Positions 26,691 through 40,197 of a DNA stretch of 64,000 bases are shown piece by piece (the stretch's first letter is position 1; the number at the start of each line of letters is the position of its first letter). The stretch lies in NCBI GenBank assembly GCA_023101885.1, contig JALPQD010000224.1, positions 62,001 to 126,000 on the forward strand, given 5' to 3'. The DNA is from Typhlomys cinereus (taxonomy: Eukaryota; Chordata; Mammalia; Rodentia; Platacanthomyidae). A program made the position numbers and the translations under genes. The notes beneath the pieces were generated by a model. That model was not told the origin of the DNA, ran no database searches, and worked only from the letters and a program-made list of their open reading frames with translations.

Positions 26691-29600
26691 CTTCAATTTC
26701 ACAGTGAGGTTAGGATGTCAGTGGTGAGGCTGCGCAGTCACACTGAGGCTGTGATGTCAGAGGTTAGGCTGGGATGTCACTGTGAGGGAGTGAGGTTACC
26801 ATGAGTTTGTGATATCAAGGAGAGGCTGTGATATCAGTGGTGATATACTATGACATCAGAGTTTGGCTGAGATTTCAATGGTTAGGTTGTGATGTCAAGA
26901 AGTGAGGCTGCTGTCAGTGATGAGGCTGAGATGTCCTAGTGAGGTTCATATGTTACTGTTGAGACTGAGATGCCACAGCGAGGCTGTGGTGTCACTGTTG
27001 GGGCTGTCATGTGACTGTGAGTCTGAGATGTCAGTAGTGAGGCTGTGGTGTCATAATGAAGCTGGGCAGGATGTCCGTGGTGTCACTGATGCTATGATTT
27101 CAGAGGTTTGTCTGTTATGTCACTGTGAGTCTGTGATGTCAGTGTTTAGGCTGAGATGTCACAGTGAGGCTGTGATATCAGAAATGAGGCTATAATACCA
27201 AAGTGATTCTGTGATATCACTGTGAAGCTGTGATGACACTATGAGGCTATGATATCACAGAGAGGTTGTGATGTCACAGTGAGGCTGTGAGGTCACTGTG
27301 GAAGATGTGATGTCAGTGGCAAGGACACTGCAGCCATAAGGCTATGATGTAACAAGTGAGTATATGATGTAACAGCTTAGACTGTGAGGTCACAGTTAGG
27401 CTGTGACGTCACTGCGAGGCCGAGATATCTGTGGGAAGCTTGATGTCACAGTGAATAGTGATATAACATGTGAGGTTGTAGTGTCACTGTTTATGATGTC
27501 AAAGGCTATGATGTCATTGCTGAAGCTGTCACGACACTAAGAGCCTGTACTATCTGAGGTGAGGCTGTGGTGTCATGGCAAGCCTGGGTAGGATAACAGT
27601 GGTAAGGCTGTGAAGTCACAGTGAGGTTGTGATGTCACCATGAGGCTGTGATGTCACAGTGAGGTTGAGCTGTCACAATGACGCTGTGATGTCACAGTGC
27701 AGCTGTGAGACTGATATGAGAGAAGAGGCTGAGATGTGGCATTGACGATATGATATAACTGGTGAGGCTGTGATGCCACTGTGAGGTTATGATGTTGCCA
27801 TAAGGCTGTTGTGTCATTGCTGAGGCTGTAATATCATGGTGAGCCTTTCCAATTCAGTGGTGAGGCTGTGATGTCACAGTGAGGCTCTGCTGGCACACTG
27901 TGGCTATGAAGTCACAGTGAGGTTGTGATGTCACAGAGAGGTTATGATGTCACCATCAGGCTGTGATGTCACTGTTGGGGCTGTAATATTACGGTGAGTC
28001 TGTATGGTCAGTGGTGAGGTTGTGATGTCACAGAGAGGTTATGATATCACCATCAGGCTGTTATGTCACTATGGGCCTGTAATATTATGGTGATCCTGTC
28101 CTATCAGTGGTGAAGCTGTGATGGCACAGTGATGCTGTGATGTCACACTCTGGCTGTGATATCATAGTGAAGTTGTGATGTCACAGTGAGGGTGTGATGT
28201 CAGTAGTGACTCTGCTTTCACAGGGAGACTATGTCATTGGTGAGGTTGTATTATCACTGGTGAGGCTCTACTGTCACAGTGAGTTTATTGTGTGAAACAG
28301 TCTGTGATGTCACAGTGAGGCTATGATGTCAGTGGTGAAGCTTTATTTCACAGTGATGCTTTGATGACACTGTGTGGCTATGATGTCACTGTGAGGTTGT
28401 GATGTCCCTGGAAATGCATGATGTCGCAGTAAGGTGATGATGTAACTGGAGAGGTTTGGATGGCACAGTATGGCTGAGATGTTAGTGGTGAGGCTAATGT
28501 TACAATGAGACTGTGATGTCTGTGTTGAATGTGTGAAGTCACAATAAGCATGGAATGTCAGTGATGAGAAAGGTGTCATAGTGAGTCTACGATGTCACTG
28601 GTGATGCTATGATGTCAGTGGTGACATTGTGAGCCTGTGATATCTGTGGTAAGGCTGTGGTGTCAAAGTAAGGCTATGTAGGATACCAGTGTTGGGGCTG
28701 TGATATCACAATGTGGCTTTGATGTCACAGTATGGATATGATGTCACAGCGAGGCTGTGATATCAGTGGTGATAGATTGTGACATCACAGTTTGGCTGCG
28801 ATTTCAGTGACTAGTCTGTGATGTCAGAGGTGAGGCTGATCTCAGTGATGAGGCTGAGATGTCACAGTGAGGGTGGGATGTTACTGGGGGTGCTGTAATG
28901 CCACAGCGAGACTATGGTTTCACTGTTGAGACTGTCATGTGATCCTGAGCCTGAGATGTCTGTGACGAGGCTGTGGTGTCTTAGCAAGTCTAGGCAGCAT
29001 ATCCATGGTGTCACTGTTGCTATGATTTCAGAGGTTAGCCTGTTATCTCACTGAGACTGTGATGTCAGATGTGAGGCTGTAATTTCATTATTAGGCTGTG
29101 ATGTCACAAGTGAGGCTGCAATGTCACAGTGAGGCTGTGATGTCACAGCACAGCTGTGAGGTCAGTGTTTAGGCTGTGATTTCAGAAGTAAGACTGGTGT
29201 AAGAGATGAGGCTAAGACGTTGCATTGATGGTATGATATATCTGGTGAAGCTGTGATGCCACAGTGAGTATATGAGGTCACCATGAGCCTATGGTGTCCC
29301 TGGTGATGCTGTAATATCATGGTGAGCCTGTCTTATCAGTGGTGAGGCTGTGTGATGTCACAGAGAGGCAGTGCTGGCACAGTGTGGCTGTGATGTCACA
29401 ATGAGTTTGTGATGTCACAGTGAGGTTTTTGTGATATTAGTACTGACTGTGCTTCTACAGGAAGACTATGTCATTGGTGAGGCTGTATTGTCACTGGTGA
29501 GGATCTAAGGTCACAGTGAGTTTATTGTGTCAAACTTAGGAAGTGATCTCACAGTGAGGCTATGATGTCAGTGGTGAGTGTTTACCTGATAGTGATGCTT

Positions 29601-30083
29601 TCATTGCACCTTATGGTTGTGATGTCACTGTGAGTTGTGATGACACGAGGGAAGTTGTGATGTCACAGTGAGTTTGTGATGTCAATATCGATTGTACTGT
29701 CACAGGGACATTGTTGGGTTTCAGTGATCCTGTGAGGTCACAGGTGAGGCTGTGGTGTCATAATGATGCTAGGTAGGATGTCAGTGATGAGGGTGGGATA
29801 TCATATTGAGGCTATGATTTCAGAGGTTAGCCTGTGATATCATAGTGTGGCTATGATGAAGCAGTGAGGGTATAATGTCAGAGTCGATACTGTGATGTCA
29901 CAGTTGGGCAATGATTTCAGAGGTCAGCCTGTGATGTCATAGTGAGGCTGTGATGTCACAATGAGGCTATAACCTCAGAGGTAAGGCTGTGATGTCACTG
30001 TGAGGCTGTGTTGTCACCAGTGATGCACTGATATCACAGTGAGGCTGTGATGTGGAGCAAAACTATGACAACGCAGTGAGGCT
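26691..30083 (+). repeat. 19-bp satellite, G-rich strand on plus
   Basis: Same unit on the plus strand. Module A lies near 27488, module B near 28212 and 29445, and the AAGATGTGATGTCAGTGGCA variant near 27300. One perfect TGACGTCA is at 27404-27411. The 97-codon frame at 26902 is a satellite reading. Confidence 0.93.
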
Positions 30084-30100
30084 AAGATATCAGAATGAGG
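30084..30100. repeat. Target-site duplication, left copy
   Basis: AAGATATCAGAATGAGG, 17 bp, identical to 30377-30393. It is made of satellite sequence. Confidence 0.92.
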
Positions 30101-30376
30101 GCTGGAGAGGTGGCTCAGGGGATAAGCCTCTGCCTTGCAGGCAGAAGGTCCTGAGTTTGGATCCTAGACCTCACGTATAGATGCCAGGCGGAAGCAGGGG
30201 CGGCCTGCGTTTCCGGTCCTGGTAGGGCGGAGCCTGTGAATCCCAGGACAGAGTGAACAAGGAGGAAAGTGGAGGCATCCATGGTGGTTCCCGAATTCGT
30301 CCGTGGTTCTACACACACGCACACACACGCATACACGCACAATTGAATAAATAATAAGATAAAAATTTTTTTTAAA
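30101..30376 (+). mobile_element. ID-like dimeric SINE
   Basis: Starts GCTGGAGAGGTGGCTCAGGG, a tRNA-like A box, with a B-box-like GAGTTTGGATCC about 50 bp on. An unrelated right part follows (CGGCCTGCGTTTCCGGTCC), then a CA-rich stretch and an A-rich tail. A perfect 17-bp duplication shows LINE-mediated insertion into satellite. It is the same family as 56076-56428. The 102-codon minus frame is not a gene. Confidence 0.88.
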
Positions 30377-31015
30377 AAGATATCAGAATGAGGCTGTTGT
30401 GAGTGATGAAAGTATGATGTCACAGTGAGGCTGGTTTGTCAATGGTGAAGCTGTGATGCCACCATGAGGCTTTGATATCATCATGTGGCTCTGGTGACAT
30501 CATGACCCCATGATGGCATAGGGATTTGGTAATGTCACGGTGGAGGCTGTGAATTCAGTGGTAAGGCTGTGATTTGAGACGTGACACTGATGTGAGAGAT
30601 GAGGCTGAGATGTTGCATTGACAACGTGATATAACTTGTTAGGTTGTGATGCCACAGTAAGTTCATGATGTCACCATGAGCCTGTGGTAAAACTGGTGAA
30701 GCTCTAATATCCTAGTAAGCCTCTCCTATCAATGGTGAGGCTGTGATGTCACAGTGAGGCTGTGTTGGCACAGTGTGTCGACAATGTCACAGTGAGATTG
30801 TGATGTCAGAGGTTAACTTGTTATGTCACAAAGAGGCTGTGATGTCAGAATTGAAGCTAATGCCACAGTGAGGCTGCGATATCATTGGGAAGCTGTGATG
30901 TCACTGTAAGGCTGTGAAATCACTGAGAGGTTGTGATGTCACAGTGAGGCTGTGAGGTCACTGTGTAAGATGTGATGTCAGTGGAGCAAGACTCTGACAT
31001 CACAGTGAGGATGTG
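30377..31015 (+). repeat. 19-bp satellite
   Basis: Begins with the second target copy of the SINE (30377-30393) and ends with ATGTG (31011-31015), the left target copy of the solo LTR. Confidence 0.9.
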
Positions 31016-31379
31016 TGTTGCAGTTCATCTGCATAGTTGCTGATAAATGACTATCAAACACCTTAAAGGAACAAGGGGTTTATTCTCTTATGACAGTCCG
31101 GTTACAGTTCATACTCCAGCTTCACAGGAGAGCACACACCAACACCAGAGCTGAGGGAACTGGCCATCATAACAGCATAATGGCTGAGAGATGGACAATC
31201 CTTAATTGCCAGACCAGCATGTCTGGCCCTTAATCCCACCCATCATGGGCTGGGTCTTCCTCAGCAGCTAGACCATCTCCTTCAGGTTTGCTCTGGGCTT
31301 AACTCAACCATCAACTCTCTACAACTGTGTCCAGAGCTCAAACCCTCAGTCAAGTTGACACCGGTGCTTAACTAGGACA
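31016..31379 (-). mobile_element. Solo LTR, MaLR/ERVL type
   Basis: 364 bp from TGTTGCAG to TAGGACA, same family as 125-545. Flanked by ATGTG at 31011-31015 and 31380-31384, a perfect 5-bp target duplication. With no internal sequence, it is what remains after recombination between two LTRs. Confidence 0.88.
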
Positions 31380-34300
31380 ATGTGATTTCAGTGGTTAGGT
31401 TGTGACTGCAACTGATGTGAGGGATGAGGGTATGATGTCACAGTGAGGCTGGCATGTCACTGGTGAGGGTGGAATGCCACCATGAGGCTTTGATGTAACG
31501 TGTTGTTGTGGTGTCACCGTGAGACTGAGATATCACAGGGAGTTAGTGATGTCACATGGAGGCTGTGATGTCACAGTGAGCTGTGATGTCACAGTGCAGC
31601 TGTGTGATCAGTAGTAAGGCTGTGAGTTAAGAAGTGAGCCTGTTGTGAGAGATGAGGCTGAGATGTTGCATTGAGGATGTGATATAACTAGTGAGGCTGT
31701 GATGTCACAGTGGGGTTATGCTGTCATCATGAGATTATGGTGCCACTGGTGAGGCTGTACTATCACAGTGAGCCTGTCCTATGATATGTGAGGCTGTACT
31801 GTCACAGTGAGGCTGTGCTGGCACAGTATGGCTGTGATATCAGAGTGAACTTAAGATGCCACAGTGAGGTTGTGATGTCAGTAGTGACTGTGCTTTCATT
31901 GGGAGACTATGTCGTTGGTGAGGCTGTATTATTACTCTTCAGGCTCTAATGTCACAATGAGTTTTTGTGTCAAACTGAGGCTATGATGTCTCGGTAGGAC
32001 TAAGATGTCAGAAGTGAATGTTTCTGTGACAGTGAAACCTTGATTCACAGTGTGTCTTTGATGTCACTGTGAGGTTGTGATGTCAATAGTGACACTATGG
32101 TGTCACAGGGAGGCTGTCATTTTTCAGTGAGCCTGTGAGGTCATTGGTGAGGCTGTGGTGTCATACCAAGGCTAGGTAAGATGTCAGTGATGAGGGTGTG
32201 ATGTTGCATTGAGGCTATGATTTCAGAGGTTAGCCTGTGGTGTCATAGTGAGGCTGTGATGAAACAGTAAGGCTATAACATCAGAGTTGATGCTGTGATG
32301 TCACAGTTGGGCAATGATTTCTGAGGTGAGGCTGTGATGTCATAGTGAGGCTTTCATATAACAGTGAGGCTATAACCTCAGAGGTGAGACTGTGATGTAT
32401 GTTGTCACAAAAAGGCTGGGATGTCAGTGGTGAGAAAGATGTCATACTGAGTCTATGATTTAACCGCTGAGGCTTTGATGTCAGTGGTGATGCTGTGATG
32501 TCATGTTGAGGCTGTGTTGTCACAGTGAAGTTATGTCAGAAGTGTCTATGTGATTTCACCATGAGGCTATTATGTCAGTGGCAGGGCTGATGTCACAGTG
32601 AGTTTGTGATGTCATAGTGAGGCTGTGATGCCACTGTCAGGTTATAACGTCACAGTGAAGCTGTGACGTCACTGTGAAGTTGTGAGGTCACTATGATTAT
32701 ATGACATCACACAGAGTTTGTGATGTCACCTGATGCTGTGAGGTTACTGAGGAAGATGTGATGTCAGTGGCAAGGCTGATTTCACCATGAGTTTATGATA
32801 TAACATGTGAGTCTATGATGTAAGAGGTTAGACTGTGAGGTCACAGTGATGCTATAAGGTCCCTCTGAGGCTGTGATATCTGTGGGAAGACTGATGTCAC
32901 AGTGAGGTAGTGATGTAACACCTGAGACTTTGGATTCACTGTTTATGATGTCAAAGGCTATGATATAGCTGCATAGATTGTCACCTCACTGTGAGACTGT
33001 GCTATCTGTGGAGAGTCTTTGGTTTCATGTTAAGGCTAAGTTGGATGACACTCTGAGGCTGTGATGTCACACTGAGGTTCTAAGGTCACAGTGAGGCTGT
33101 GAAGTCGCAGTGCAGCTGTGAGGTCAGTGGTTAAGCTGTGATTTCAGAAGTGAGACTGATGTGAGAGATGAGGCTGAGATGTCGCATTAATGTTGAAATA
33201 TAACTGGTGAGGCTGTGATGCCACGGTGAGTTTGTGATGTAACCATGAAGCTGTGATGTCCCAGGTGAGGTTTTAACATCATGGTGATCCTGTCCTATCA
33301 GTGCTGAGGCTGTGATCTCAAAAGCTGTGATGTCACTGGTGTGGGTGTGATGTCAGTGTTCTGAGTAATGTTAGTGGCAATGCTGATGTCACAGGTGAGG
33401 CTGTGCTGTCACTTGTGAGGCCGTGATGTCACACTGAGGCTATGATGTTACCGTGAAAATTGCATGTCACTGTGGACTGTCTTGTCACCGTGAGGTGATA
33501 CCACTGTGATGTCACATTGAGGTTGTGATGTCAGTGGCAAGACTGATATCAAAATGAGGCTATGGTGTAACAGTTTTGCCCAGAGTGTCACTGGGAAGGT
33601 TGTGAGGTCACTGTGAGGCTTTGATAGCACAGTGAGGATCTGATGTAAGAGCCGATTCTATGAGATGTCAGTGAGGCTGTGACCTCAGGGGTGATGCTTG
33701 GATTTCACAGTGATGTTAGAACATCAGTGTTGAGACTGTGATGTCATAGTGAGGCTGTGTTTCACAGTGAGTCTGTGATGTCAGAGGAGAGGCTGTGATG
33801 TCACTGTGAGCCTGTCATATCAGTGGTGAGGCTGTGATATTACAGTGAGATTGTGTTACCACAGAATGTCTGTGATGTCACGGTAAGTTTGTGATATCAG
33901 TGTGAGGTTATGATGTCAGTGACTGTGCTGTGATGTGACTGGTAAGACTGATGCCACAATGAAAGATGTAATATATGAGCCTGTGGTGTCATTGGGCAGG
34001 CTGTGAGATCACCATTAGGTTCTGATGCCACCGTGAGACTTTGATGTCATCAAGTGTCTGTGGTGTCACTGTGAGCCCATGATATCACAGGGACTTTGTG
34101 ATGTCACCATGGAGGCTGTGAGGTCACAGTGAGACTGTGATGTCAGTGCAAGACTGATGTCACAGAGAGAGAGGCTATGATGTCATTGATAATGCTGTGA
34201 TGTCACATTGAGGCTGTGTTGTTACCAGTTGTGCTGTGATATGACAATGTGACTGTGATGCCACTGGGGAGAGACTGCAACACAGTGAAGATGTGAATTC

Positions 34301-34550
34301 AGACGTTATGCTATGATATCAGAATTAGACTGATGTGAGTGATGAGAGTATGATATCACAATGAGGCTGGCATGTCACTGGTGAGGCTGGCATGTCACTG
34401 GTGAGGCCGTGATCCCACCGTGAGGCCTTGATATCACCATGTAGCTGTGTTGACTCCTTGATCCAGTGATATCACAGGGAGTTGGTGGTGTCACGATAGA
34501 AGGTGTGAGGTCACAGTGAGTTTGTGATGTCAGTGGCAAGATTGATGTCA
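31380..34550 (+). repeat. 19-bp satellite
   Basis: Includes module B near 31890, module A near 32938, a perfect TGACGTCA at 32664-32671, and a tandem 20-bp duplication at 34363-34402. The block at 32220-32340 (GATGCTGTGATGTCACAGTT, GGGCAATGATTTC) recurs at 34950, 46440 and 61310. Confidence 0.93.
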
Positions 34551-34795
34551 TGGTTTGAAAGATTGTCCCCTACAGTCTCATATGTTTGGCAAGGTCATGG
34601 TACCTTGAGAGGTGGAGCCTTGCTGGAGGAAGGCAGTCATAAGGCATGGGACTTGAGGTGGATTATTCCCATCCTACCTCTAGGTGAAGTCTGCCTTTGC
34701 TTTCAGCAGTCTGTAGCTCTCATCTTCCAAGATGTCTGTGGTGACTTAGCCTCCTCCAGCTTTGGCCAGCCAGCCATGCCACCTCTCACATTTCA
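34551..34795 (+). mobile_element. Partial MaLR LTR
   Basis: Starts TCATGGTTTGAAAGATTGTC and matches the reverse complement of 14402-14150, ending after CCACCTCTCACATTTCAG. Only the first 245 bp of the LTR remain. The 91-codon frame crossing it is not a gene. Confidence 0.8.
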
Positions 34796-37578
34796 GTGAG
34801 GCTGTGAGGTCAGTGTGGTGGTGGTGACACAATGAAACTAAGTAGGATATCATTGATGAGGGCGTGATGCTGCATTGAAGCTATGATTTCAGAGGTGAGC
34901 CTCTGATGTCATACTGAGGCTCTGTTTAAACAGTGAGGCTATAACATCGGAGTTGATGCTGTGATGTCACAGTTGGGCAATGATTTCAGAGGGGGCACCT
35001 GTGATGTCATAGTGAGGCTGTGATGAAACAGTGAGGCTATAACAACAGAGGTGAGCCTCTCATGTACCAGGGAGTTGTCGCAGTGGAGGCTGTAAGGTCA
35101 TAGTCTCAGTAAGACTGAGATGTCAGTGGCAAGGCTGATGTCACAGCAATGCTATGATGTCAGTGGTGATGCTGTGATGTTACATCGAGACTGCGATGTC
35201 ACAGTGAGGATAAAAACTCAAAGGTGAGGTTGTGGTGTTACAGTAATGCTGTGTTATCTACAGTGATGCTGTGATATTACAGTGAATCTGTGATGTCAGC
35301 AGAGTGAGACTATGACATCATAGTTCTTCTGAGATTTCAGGGGTTAGGCTGTGATGTCAGAAGTAAGGTTGATGTCAGTAATGAGGCTGAGATATCACAG
35401 TGAGGCTGGAATGTTACTAGTGAGGCTCTGAGGGCACAGCGATGCTGTGATGTCACCGGTGTGTTGTCATGTGACCCTGAGGCAGAGATGTCAGTGATGA
35501 GGCTGTGGTGTCAAAGCGAGGCTAGGCAGAATGCTCGTGGTGTCCCTAATGCTATGATTTCAGAACTGTTATGACACAGTAAGGCTGTAGTGTCCAAGGT
35601 GAGGCTGTGATGTCACAGTGAGTCTGTGAAGTCAGAAATGAGGCTATATTGCCATAGTGAGGTTGTGATATCACTATGAAGCTGTAATGTCACTATGAGG
35701 CTGTGACATCACAGGGAGGTTGTAATGTAACAGCAAAGCTGTGAGGTCACTGTGGAAGATGTGATGTCAGTGGCAAGGCTGATCTCAACATGAGGCTATG
35801 ATGTAACAAGTTAGTCTATGATGTAACAGGTTAGACTGTGAGGTCATAGTGAGACCGTAAGGTCACGATGAGGCTGTGATATCTGTGGGAAGATTGATGT
35901 CACAATGAGGCAGTGATGTAACATGTGAAGCCTTGGTGTCAATGTTTATGATGTCAAAGGATATTATGTCCCTGCAGAGACTATCATGTCACTGTGAGCC
36001 TATGCTAACTGTGGTGGGGCTGTAGTGCCATATTAAGAGTAGCTAGTATACCAGTGGTCAGGCTGTAATGTCACTGTGATGTCAGCTTCACCTTGGACAG
36101 TGTGTCACTGTTTGCCAGAATGAGATTGTGATGTTACATTGAGGCTGTGATGTCACAGTGCACCTGTGAGGTCAGTGGTTAAGGCTGTGATTTCATAAGT
36201 GAGACTGATGTGAGATGTTAGGCCGGGTTTTTGCAATACCGATGTGATATAACTGCTGAGGCTGTGATGTCAGAATGAATTTATCATGTCACCATGAGGC
36301 TGTGATGTCACTGGTGAAGCTTTAATATCACGGAGAGCCTATCATATCAATGGTGAGGCTGTGATGTCATAGTGAGGTTGTGATATCACAGTAGGTTGTG
36401 ATATTACTGGTGACTGTGCTTTCACAAGGAGACTATGTCATTGGTGAGACTCTATTGTCACTGGTGAGGCTCAAATTTCACAGTGAGTTTATTGTGTCAT
36501 ACTCAGGCTGTGATATCACAGTGAGGCTATGATGTCAGAGGGAAAGCTTTATGTCACAGTGATGCTTTGATGGCATGGTTTGGCTGTGATATCACAATGA
36601 AGCTGTGATGTCACAGTGAGGTTGTGATGCCAATAGCGACCGTATCACATCACAGGGAGGCTGCCAGTTTTCAGTGAGCTTGTGTGGTCAATAGTGAGAT
36701 TGTGGTGCCATACTGAGGGTAGATAGGATATCAGTGATGAAGGTGTGGTATCACATTGAGGCTATGATTTCAGAGGTGTACCTGTGATGTCATAGTGAGA
36801 CTGTCATTTCACAGTGAGGCTGTAACCTCAGAGGTGAGGCTGTGATATCACACTAAGACTGTGTTGTCACTAGTGTTGCCATGATGACACAGTGAGGCTG
36901 AGAAGTTAGTGTAGCTAGACTGTGACATCACAGAGAGGATGTGATTTTAGTGGTTAGGCTGTGATGTCAGAATGAGGATGGTGTAAGTGATGAGTGTTTA
37001 ATGTCACAGTGGGGCTGGTATGTCACTGGTGAGGCAGTGATGCAACCATGAAGCTTTGATATCATTGTGTGGCTTTGGAGACACTGTGGGCCCATGATTT
37101 CACAGGGAGATGGTGATGTCACGGTAGATGCTGTGAGGTCACATTGAAACTGTGATGTCATTGGCAAGGCTGATGTCACAGTGAGTCTATGATGTCAGTG
37201 GTCATGTTGTGATATCACATTGAGGTTCTAATGTCACTGTGAGGCTATGTAAGATGTGTATATGTGATTTCATTATGAGGCTATTATGTCGTGGCAAAGC
37301 TGATGTCACAGTGAAATTGTGATGTCATAGTGAGGGTATGATAGCACTGTCAGGTTCTAATGTCACAGTGAGGCTGTTTGGGCACACTGTCTCTATGATG
37401 TCACAGTGAGGCTCTGACAACACAGTAATGTTGTAATGTCACTGGAGATATGTTGATGGCACAGTGAGCCTGTGATATTAGTGGTGAGACTGGTGATGTC
37501 ACTAGTGAAGGTGTGATATCAAAATAAGGCTGGAATGTCAGTGGAGAAAATGATGTCATAGTGAGTCTACAATGTCAC
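34796..37578 (+). repeat. 19-bp satellite
   Basis: Module A near 35938, module B near 36418, and the AAGATGTGATGTCAGTGGCA variant near 35755. Several units carry TGACATCA (near 35705 and 36910) where most have TGATGTCA. Confidence 0.92.
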
Positions 37579-38910
37579 TGATTGTTGCCAAATCTCCATC
37601 GGGACTGCAAGGGATATAGAGGAAATTTGGCAGGGCATTGTGGGCTTGAGTCGAGGGGGTGAGCAGGCGTGGGGTCACCACCCAGACCTTGTGAGTCAGG
37701 CGAGAGGCAGAGGATGAATTTGCTGCAGACTTACTATTGAGTGGCCCCTTACTAGCACCAATTCCAGTAAAACCTTGCCTCTAACAATTTCTGCTATCGT
37801 GGGTCCATGCTATGCAATTCTTCCATCATTTATGCCACTGCCACTGCCCCACGCTCCTCCTGGGAGTAGCCCTGACCAATGGCAAGACGTTCCTGCTTTG
37901 ATAACATTTTCTGTTGCCTATCTCTTCTCTCTGTGAATTTATCCTTTCCTGTTGCTTGATAAGGTTTTGGAAAACAATTAGTCACTTCCTCAGTGGAGGA
38001 TCCTTTAAGGCTTGCTATGATGCCCAGGAAGATGGGAACAAAGGGGGCGGGAGGCATATGGCCTTCCAGGACTTCCGGCTTACAGGCCAGGAAGAGCACT
38101 CCCATCCAAATCTGTGGGGCCCAGACATTTTCTGAGGAAATCCAAGAAGCTAAAATTAAAGCTTTCTCCTAAAAATATTCTAAGTCTTTCAGTTTCACTT
38201 TGATCCTATGTAAGTCTAGTAGAATTTAAGGGCAGTCAGCTTAGGTGCCTTCTGATGGGGCGGTAAACTACCCACTATGGAAAGGGAAGGTTCCCTAATG
38301 AAGCAGAGATAACTAGGAGGTGAGCGGACAAGACAAAAGAATGCAGAAAATAAAAAGCTATGACTAGAACCAAGGTCAAAATGAAAACAACTCCTAAAAG
38401 AGTAACCAACGTTCAAGAACAGACCTAGTGCAGGACATATGCAGAGGTGTTTTGGATCTTAGCATCCTGTGCTTAGTGAGGGACTTCAGGGCTTCATTAC
38501 TCTCCTGGGCCATATGCCCGTGGGTCAGGATTGACAGATTGATAGCTCTTTCTCGATTCCATGGGTGGTGGTGGTGTATGGCCACTCTTAGTTGTTGGAG
38601 CGATTTGTTTGGTTAATTCTGATAATGAACGAGACTCTGGCGCTCCAATGTGGGGTGGTGCCACCTTTGGTGTAAATGAAACACCAAGTACGGTAACGTT
38701 CAATGAGTGGCCCTTTTGGTCTTGTGTTCCTGTGCTTACTGTGCCTAAAGGTGAGCAGTTGGCCCCCTCCTCTTCCCCTTTCCCTGTTTGTCCATCTTTA
38801 TGCTTTTGAGGTTAGGAACACATAACCATCATAACACATATTTCCTCTTTGTCCATCTTTGTGCTCTTAAGGTTAGGAACACATAACCATCATAATGTTT
38901 AATGCATCAT
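37579..38910 (+). mobile_element. Class II ERV fragment with primer binding site and leader
   Basis: The right part is clear: an LTR end near 38637, a lysine-tRNA-type primer binding site TGGCGCTCCAATGTGGGG at 38639, leader, donor-like AAAGGTGAGCAG near 38746, a C-rich tract near 38765, then satellite. It shares this layout with 20117-20413 and 20852-21694. The left part (37579-38500) is non-satellite and probably from the same element. Its first 100 bp resemble an LTR in the opposite direction, so the fragment may be rearranged. No frame here matches a retroviral protein. Confidence 0.6.
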
Positions 38911-40197
38911 CATTATGATGTCAGTGGTGAACCTATTCTGAGACAGTGACACTGGTGAGGTTGTGATGTCAAAGTTGTCATTGACACGACAGTGATGTCA
39001 GTGTTCTGACTAATGTCAGTGGTGATGCTGATGTCCCAGGTGAGACTGTGCTATAACTGGTGAGGCTGTGATGTCACACTGAGCCTGTGTTGTCACTGTG
39101 AGGGTTGTATGTCACTTTGGGCTGTTATGTCATCGTGAGATGGTATCACTCAGGAAGCTATGATGTCACAATGAAGCTATGATGTCAGTGACAAGACTGA
39201 TGCCACAATGAGGATATAAAGTAACAGGAGAGACTTTGGGATCAGTGGATAGGCTGTGAGGTCACTGTTAATCTGCAATGCCGCCATGAGGCTTTGAGGT
39301 CACCGTGTGGCTGTGGTGTCACTGTGAGTATGTGATGTCACAGGGAGTTAGAGATGTCATGGTGGAGGGTGTGGGGTCACAGTGAGACTGTATGTCAGTG
39401 GCAATGTATGTCAGAGGCTAATGTGACAGTGAGGCTATGATGTCAATGGTGATGCTGTGATATCACATTGAGGTTATCATGTCACCATGAGGCTGTGGTG
39501 TACCTGGTGAGGCTGTAATATAATGGTGAGGCTGTCATATTAGTGGTGAAGCTGTGATGATATCACAGTGAGGTTGTGATGTCACAGTGAGGTTGCGATG
39601 TCAGTAGTGACTGTGCTTTCACAGGCAGACTATGTCATTGCTAAGGCTGATTTGTTTCTGGTGAGTCTTTAATGTCACATTGAGTTTACTGTGTCAAACT
39701 GAGGCTGTGATATCAGAGTGAGGCTATGATGTCATGTGCAAAGATTTATGTGGCAGTGATAATTTGATGTCATACTGAAGCTGTGATGTCACTGTAAAGG
39801 TTGTATGTCATTGTTGGCTGCCTTGTCATTGTTAGGTGATATCACTCTGGAAGCTGTAATATCACAGTGATGCTGTGATGTCAGTGGCAAGACTGATGCC
39901 ACAATGAGGCTATGATGTAACAGGTGAGCCTGTGGTATCAGTAGGCAACTGTGAGGGTATGATGTTGCAGTGAGGTTCTGATTTCAGGGCTGACACTATG
40001 AGAAGTTAGTGAGGCTGTGACATGAGGGGTGATGCTTGGATTTCACAGTGAGGTTAGGACGTCAGTGGTGAAGGTGTGTAGTATCACTGAAGCTGTGATG
40101 TCAGTGGAGAGGCTTTGATGTAACTGTGATGCTGTGGTGTTACCATGAGGTTGTGATGTTACTGTGAGGTGATATTACCGTGAGGTGATATTATCAT
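38911..40197 (+). repeat. 19-bp satellite
   Basis: Opens with the module C context right after the ERV fragment (TCAGTGGTGAACCTATTCTG). Module B near 39615. Confidence 0.92.

Noticed and set aside
37830..38809. Open frames of 60-90 codons as host exons
   Set aside because: The segment carries a lysine-tRNA primer site and a leader shared with other ERV pieces in the window; no splice-bounded conserved domain was recognised.
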